Shown piece after piece: positions 61,348 through 64,000 of a stretch of DNA of 64,000 nucleotides. The first letter of the stretch is position 1; every line of letters begins with the position of its first letter. The translations under genes and the position numbers were made by a program. Under the pieces are notes generated by a model. It did not search any database. It saw only the letters and a list, made by a program, of their open reading frames with translations, and had not been told where the DNA came from. Origin of the DNA: Paracoccaceae bacterium (GTDB lineage: Bacteria; Pseudomonadota; Alphaproteobacteria; Rhodobacterales; Rhodobacteraceae); contig QWDA01000002.1 of assembly GCA_003605175.1 (NCBI GenBank), positions 310,001 through 374,000 on the forward strand, given 5' to 3'.

Positions 61348-62541
61348 ATGCAACGACTTCTCACGGCCACGGCCGCGAGCGCACTCGTGTTCGGCGCCGC
61401 CGTTTCGGCCGCCCAGGCCGACGACATCAAGCTTGGTGTGATCTTCGGCTTTACCGGCCCTCTGGAATCGATCACCCCCGACATGGCCGCGGGCGCCGAA
61501 TTGGCGATGGCCGAAGTGAGCGACAGCGGCGCGCTGCTCGACGGTGCCACCGTCACGGCGATCCGCGGCGATTCGACCTGCATCGATGCCGGCGCGGCAA
61601 CGGCCGTGGCCGAGCGCCTGATCACCTCCGACGGGATCAAGGGCATCGTCGGCGCCGACTGTTCGGGCGTCACCGGCGCGATCCTGCAGAACGTGGCGCT
61701 GCCGAACGGCGTCGTCATGGTCTCGCCCTCGGCCACCTCGCCCGGCCTCTCGACGGCCGAGGACAACGGCCTGTTCTTCCGCACCGCGCCCTCGGATGCG
61801 CGCCAGGGCCAGGTCATCACCGATATCCTGGTCGAATCCGGCATTAAGTCGGTCGCGGTCTCCTATGTGAACAACGACTACGGCAAGGGCCTCGCCGACG
61901 CTTTCCAGGCGGCGTTCGAAGCCGCCGGCGGCGAGGTGACGATCAACGCCGCCCATGAGGACCAGAAGGCAGACTACTCGGCCGAGGTCGGCGCCCTCGC
62001 TTCGGCGGGCGGCGAGCGGCTGGTCGTCGCGGGCTATGTCGATGGCGGCGGCTCGGGCATCACCCGCGCGGCGATCGACGCGGGCGCCTTCGACACGTTC
62101 CATTTCCCCGACGGCATGGTCTCGAACAAGCTCGTCGAGAACTTCGGTAGCGAGATCGACGGCTCTTCGGCCGACGTCCCCGGCACCGACAGCCCCGGCG
62201 CGCAGATGTATATCGACCTCGCCGGCGACGCGTTCAACCCGACCGGTCCGTTCTCGCCGGAAAGCTACGACGCAGCCGCGCTGATCATGCTGGCCATGCA
62301 GGCCTCGGGCTCCACCGATCCCGGCGTCTACAAGGACAAGATCATGGATGTCGCCAACGCGCCCGGCGAGCAGATCTTCCCCGGCGAACTCGCCAAGGGC
62401 CTGCAGATCCTCAAGGACGGCGGCGAGATCGACTATGTCGGCGCCTCTGCGGTTGAACTGATCGGCCCGGGCGAGAGCGCCGGCAACTACCGCCAGATCA
62501 CCTACGAGGGCGGCGAGGAAAAGACGGTCAAGTTCCGCTGA
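61348..62541 (+). CDS. branched-chain amino acid-type ABC transporter substrate-binding protein
   Basis: A 397-residue periplasmic binding protein with a 24-residue signal peptide ending in AAQADD. The Peripla_BP_6 fold shows KLGVIFGFTGPLESITPDM, IVGADCSGVTGAILQ (two Cys in the mature protein), VSPSATSPGLS and NNDYGKGLADAF. The ligand is probably an amino acid or amide. CAGGGAG precedes the ATG. The gene is closed by a strong terminator-like hairpin at 62561-62594, so the binding protein may be made in excess over the downstream ATPases. Confidence 0.9.
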   Translation: MQRLLTATAASALVFGAAVSAAQADDIKLGVIFGFTGPLESITPDMAAGAELAMAEVSDSGALLDGATVTAIRGDSTCIDAGAATAVAERLITSDGIKGIVGADCSGVTGAILQNVALPNGVVMVSPSATSPGLSTAEDNGLFFRTAPSDARQGQVITDILVESGIKSVAVSYVNNDYGKGLADAFQAAFEAAGGEVTINAAHEDQKADYSAEVGALASAGGERLVVAGYVDGGGSGITRAAIDAGAFDTFHFPDGMVSNKLVENFGSEIDGSSADVPGTDSPGAQMYIDLAGDAFNPTGPFSPESYDAAALIMLAMQASGSTDPGVYKDKIMDVANAPGEQIFPGELAKGLQILKDGGEIDYVGASAVELIGPGESAGNYRQITYEGGEEKTVKFR

Positions 62542-62560
62542 CCGGCGGACCCGAAAACGC

Positions 62561-62594
62561 GAAGCAGCCCGGCGGGACGACCGGGCTGCTTCTT
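62561..62594 (+). terminator. hairpin after the binding-protein gene
   Basis: GAAGCAGCCCGG-CGGGACGA-CCGGGCTGCTTC is a perfect 12-bp stem followed by TTC. It lies 20 bases after the binding-protein stop and may be a partial terminator or mRNA-stabilising hairpin that sets a high binding-protein to ATPase ratio. Confidence 0.75.
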
Positions 62595-62668
62595 CAGCGG
62601 CGGAGCCGAAATCGGCCGCATACGGGGTACGGTACAGAAGGCGCGGCCAACGTGCCTGGGGAAGAAGC

Positions 62669-63457
62669 ATGATCCGGGTCGATCAGCTCCATAAGCACTT
62701 CGGCGGCTTCCGCGCTGTCGACGGGGCAACGCTGGAAATCGCGAATGGTTCCATCACCGGCCTGATCGGTCCGAACGGCGCGGGAAAGACTACGCTGTTC
62801 AACGTGATCGCCGGGCGGCTGCCGCCCACCTCGGGCCGCGTGACGATGGCAGGCGAGGACATCACCGGCCTGCCGCCGCACGCGCTGTTCCACAAGGGCC
62901 TCTTGCGGACCTTCCAGATCGCGCATGAATTCTCCTCTCTCACGGTCCGGGAAAACCTGATGATGGTCCCCGGTGCGCAATCGGGCGAGGCGCTCTGGAA
63001 CACCTGGTTCGGCCGCAGGCGCATCGCCGAGGAGGAACGCGCCCTTCGCGCCAAGGCCGACGAGGTGCTGGAGTTCCTCACCATCGACCACCTCAGGGAC
63101 GAACGCGCCGGCAACCTCTCCGGCGGCCAGAAGAAGCTCCTAGAGCTCGGCCGCACGATGATGGTCGACGCGAAGATCGTGTTCCTCGACGAGGTAGGCG
63201 CCGGGGTGAACCGCACGCTCCTCAACACCATCGCCGACGCCATCGTCAGGCTCAACCAGGAGCGCGGCTATACCTTCTGCGTCATCGAGCACGACATGGA
63301 TTTCATCGGCCGCATCTGCGACCCGGTGATCGTGATGGCCGAGGGCAAGGTCCTCGCCGAAGGCACGCTCGCCGAGATCAAGGCCAACGAACACGTGATC
63401 GAGGCCTATCTGGGCACTGGCCTGAAGAACAAGACCAAGGCGGAGGCCGGGGCATGA
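62669..63457 (+). CDS. livG: ABC transporter ATP-binding protein, LivG type
   Basis: A 262-residue ATPase with Walker A GPNGAGKTTLF (about 34-44), LivG-type insert (FQIAHEFSSLTVRENLMM), signature LSGGQKKLLELGR, Walker B KIVFLDEVGAG and switch His in VIEHDMDFIG. In the Walker B region Glu-Val replaces the usual Glu-Pro. It works with the binding protein upstream and the LivF ATPase that overlaps its stop (ATGA). The permeases must lie beyond the window. Confidence 0.92.
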   Translation: MIRVDQLHKHFGGFRAVDGATLEIANGSITGLIGPNGAGKTTLFNVIAGRLPPTSGRVTMAGEDITGLPPHALFHKGLLRTFQIAHEFSSLTVRENLMMVPGAQSGEALWNTWFGRRRIAEEERALRAKADEVLEFLTIDHLRDERAGNLSGGQKKLLELGRTMMVDAKIVFLDEVGAGVNRTLLNTIADAIVRLNQERGYTFCVIEHDMDFIGRICDPVIVMAEGKVLAEGTLAEIKANEHVIEAYLGTGLKNKTKAEAGA

Positions 63458-64000
63458 GCGACAACCCCTGGCAGGACGACCGCGGCAACAAGGACCGCTC
63501 CATCACCAATCCGAACGGCCAGGGCGGCCTCCAGCCCGCGACCGGGCATGGCACACCCCGGCCCGGCATCGAGGGCGAGCCCTACCTGATCGGCGACGCG
63601 ATGACCGGCGGCTACGGGCGCGGCGCCGATATCCTGCACGGCTGCACCATCGCCGTGAACAAGGGCGAAATCGCGGTGATCGTCGGCCCGAACGGCGCCG
63701 GCAAATCCACCGCGATGAAGGCGGTCTTCGGCATGCTGAACCTGCGCGAGGGCGCGGTCCGGATCGGCGGCAAGGAGATCACCGCGCTCAGCCCGCAGGA
63801 CCGGGTGGCCGAGGGCATGGCCTTCGTGCCGCAGACCTCGAACATCTTCACCTCGATGACCGTCGAGGAGAACCTCGAGATGGGCGCCTTCCTGCGCCGC
63901 GACGACATCCGCCCGACGATGGAGCAGGTCTACGAACTGTTCCCGATCCTCAAGGACAAGCGCCGGCAGCCGGCGGGCGAGCTTTCGGGCGGCCAGCGCC
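63454..64000 (+). CDS. livF: ABC transporter ATP-binding protein, LivF type (partial, runs off right edge)
   Basis: The first 182 codons are present. There is an unusual N-terminal extension of about 50 residues, Gly/Asn-rich (MSDNPWQDDRGNKDRS), before the ATPase core. Walker A is GPNGAGKSTAMK (about 79), followed by the Q-loop FVPQTSNIFTSMTVEENLEMG and the start of the signature GELSGGQ at the edge. It starts at the ATGA overlap with livG. Confidence 0.9.
   Translation, partial: MSDNPWQDDRGNKDRSITNPNGQGGLQPATGHGTPRPGIEGEPYLIGDAMTGGYGRGADILHGCTIAVNKGEIAVIVGPNGAGKSTAMKAVFGMLNLREGAVRIGGKEITALSPQDRVAEGMAFVPQTSNIFTSMTVEENLEMGAFLRRDDIRPTMEQVYELFPILKDKRRQPAGELSGGQR

Noticed and set aside
1-64000. 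CRISPR arrays, tRNA or rRNA genes, intact insertion sequences
   Set aside because: No regularly spaced repeat array, no tRNA T-arm/acceptor pattern in the intergenic gaps, and no transposase or integrase motif was found by eye.

Overview
The window is a 64-kb chromosomal segment from a high-GC alphaproteobacterium, most likely a member of the Rhodobacteraceae. That placement rests on the lineage-typical gene set: ChpT, DUF6477, DUF6456, the OlsB/OlsA ornithine-lipid pair, a corrinoid one-carbon cluster with an MttB-family methyltransferase, Usg, and a DUF4173 membrane protein. Genes are tightly packed, with many 4-base ATGA/GTGA overlaps and convergent ends a few bases apart. No rRNA, tRNA, CRISPR array, intact transposase or integrase was seen.

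Layout. 1-5.2 kb: a broken DUF4173 membrane gene, a TfoX N-domain protein, trmJ, ctaA, an M32 carboxypeptidase and a TfoX C-domain protein. 5.2-10 kb: an unlisted 41-aa gene with its own terminator, an alpha/beta hydrolase overlapping metA, an unrecognised lipoprotein/helical-protein pair, and a P-loop protein. 10-13.8 kb: two EamA permeases, an OmpP1/FadL-type porin and a YdcF protein. 13.9-17.3 kb: a duplicated 3' fragment of guaA, an AT-richer two-gene cassette (HlyC-type acyltransferase plus Imm11/DUF1629 protein) and intact guaA. 17.3-21 kb: Nudix, MttB-like methyltransferase, DUF6477 and a DUF6456 DNA-binding protein. 21-26 kb: a polyamine-type ABC transporter without a binding protein, an aminotransferase and a PEP mutase/isocitrate lyase-family enzyme. 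26-33 kb: Ppx/GppA and a folate/corrinoid one-carbon cluster. 33-43.7 kb: a glucan region (OpgC, OpgG/D, GH15, GH144, GH3, an ABC exporter-like protein). 44-47 kb: ThiE-like, OlsA, OlsB, DUF3553, ChpT. 47-56 kb: proA, HxlR/GFA, SDR, esterase, AlkA, MFS, DedA/YqaA-like, DsbB, and two tandem Excalibur-domain membrane proteins. 56-64 kb: gyrA, hisI, an Fe-S scaffold-like protein, a PQQ sugar dehydrogenase, and the start of a branched-chain amino-acid ABC operon that runs off the right edge.

Genes that work together. The one-carbon genes (MttB-like methyltransferase at 17.9 kb; MetF-like, pterin methyltransferase and corrinoid reactivator at 27-33 kb) fit demethylation of a quaternary amine, with methyl transfer via a corrinoid protein to tetrahydrofolate. 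The corrinoid carrier itself is not in the window. The OpgC/OpgG pair next to GH144 and GH3 enzymes points to synthesis or turnover of beta-1,2-linked periplasmic glucans. OlsB and OlsA together make ornithine lipids.

The best candidate for something undescribed is the HlyC-Imm11 cassette at 14.37-15.51 kb. It consists of a toxin-activating acyltransferase and an immunity-type protein with no protoxin, in DNA of different composition, bracketed by direct repeats and placed exactly between intact guaA and a second copy of the guaA 3' end. Other things worth following are a 138-bp element with perfect 20-bp inverted ends downstream of gyrA, a palindromic insertion inside the broken DUF4173 gene, the 41-aa gene, and the lipoprotein pair. 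All assignments come from reading the sequence by eye; no database search was run.
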